5,626 nucleotides of DNA from contig JAAYZO010000923.1 in assembly GCA_012514865.1 (NCBI GenBank), positions 1-5,626 of the forward strand, given 5' to 3'. This DNA comes from Lentisphaerota bacterium. Lineage in GTDB: Bacteria; Verrucomicrobiota; Lentisphaeria; Oligosphaerales; JAFGRS01. Made by a program: the position numbers and the translations under genes. The notes under the pieces were generated by a model that was given only the letters and a program-made list of their open reading frames with translations, searched no databases and was not told the origin of the DNA. Positions 5,389-5,626 of the stretch are shown here, piece by piece. Numbering within the stretch: position 1 is the first letter of the stretch; every line of letters begins with the position of its first letter.

Positions 5389-5626
5389 GATGGCTATCGC
5401 CTCCACAGCGGCAGACGCTCGCCGCGCTGCCGGCAAAGATGCCTCTCGTATGAACCCTCGCTCGTTGTGCTGCCGACGCCTCCTCGGCTCGTGGACGCCT
5501 TCGCGTCTGTGGCCACTCGCCCTTCTATGTGGGCCGTCAAGGTGCTGCGCTGCTTTTCTGTTCTCTTGCCTTCCCTGCTCCTCAGTCTGAAGGCTCCCGT
5601 GCCCTGCGTTCAGAGCTTGGGGCCAG
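5389..5626 (-). other. Leader upstream of the reductase gene, no gene seen
   Basis: The 238 bp are visibly less GC-rich than the rest of the window, with a pyrimidine-rich plus strand at about 5550-5585, as expected of a non-coding 5' region. The reductase's Shine-Dalgarno GGAGG is at 5400-5404 on the minus strand, 11 nt before the ATG. A TTGACG box (minus strand, 5534-5539) has no acceptable -10 partner at 16-18 bp, so no promoter is called. Small dyads occur at 5472-5488 (GCCGA/TCGGC) and 5494-5507 (GACGC-CTTC-GCGTC). Confidence 0.55.

Noticed and set aside
5387..5590. A 67-codon plus-strand frame rich in Cys and Leu upstream of the reductase gene.
   Set aside because: It begins inside the reductase start region on the opposite strand, has no Shine-Dalgarno sequence, and reflects a pyrimidine-rich leader.
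5389..5626. A possible N-terminal extension of the reductase, because the frame is open to the window edge.
   Set aside because: The SDR fold begins a few residues after the ATG at 5388, that ATG has a good ribosome binding site, and the upstream translation is low-quality Arg/Gln/His-rich sequence.

Overview
This is a GC-rich (roughly two-thirds G+C) bacterial chromosomal segment with four protein genes and one repeat-dense spacer. The protein sequences (a proteobacterial-style YraN, a FabG/PhaB-like reductase) and the composition suggest a high-GC Gammaproteobacterium, perhaps of the Chromatiales. That placement is inference; the window holds no rRNA or tRNA to anchor it.

Left half, minus strand (3595 down to 1): a DNA-repair pair. 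The upstream gene encodes an 815-residue superfamily 2 DEAD/DEAH helicase with a C-terminal four-cysteine motif (MrfA/YprA type). It is followed 196 bp downstream by a helix-hairpin-helix plus RNase H-fold (DEDD) exonuclease of the MrfB/YprB type, whose 3' end runs off the left edge. In Bacillus subtilis the homologous pair repairs mitomycin C damage outside the UvrABC pathway. Order and domain content match here, so a helicase-plus-nuclease repair module is the natural reading.

Centre, plus strand (3680-4147): yraN, encoding a small protein with a PD-(D/E)XK-like nuclease core (UPF0102), is divergent from the helicase across an 84-bp spacer. The spacer contains a plausible sigma-70 promoter for yraN. 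The yraN neighbourhood known from enteric bacteria (rsmI, lpoA, diaA) is not seen.

Spacer 4148-4641, between the convergent ends of yraN and the reductase gene: no credible gene, but an unusual density of small repeats. They are a GC hairpin just after yraN; a perfect 20-bp direct repeat with a hairpin in each copy; a 10-bp-stem hairpin headed by GTAG; four tandem 9-mers; an inverted pair of 18-nt hairpins that differ by one compensated base pair (REPIN/BIME-like); and three tandem TGTCCCC-type 9-mers. This is the part of the window least explained by known genes.

Right part, minus strand (5388-4642): an intact 248-residue short-chain dehydrogenase/reductase of the FabG/PhaB type with a complete catalytic tetrad. 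Upstream of it, 5389-5626 is a less GC-rich leader with no recognisable gene.
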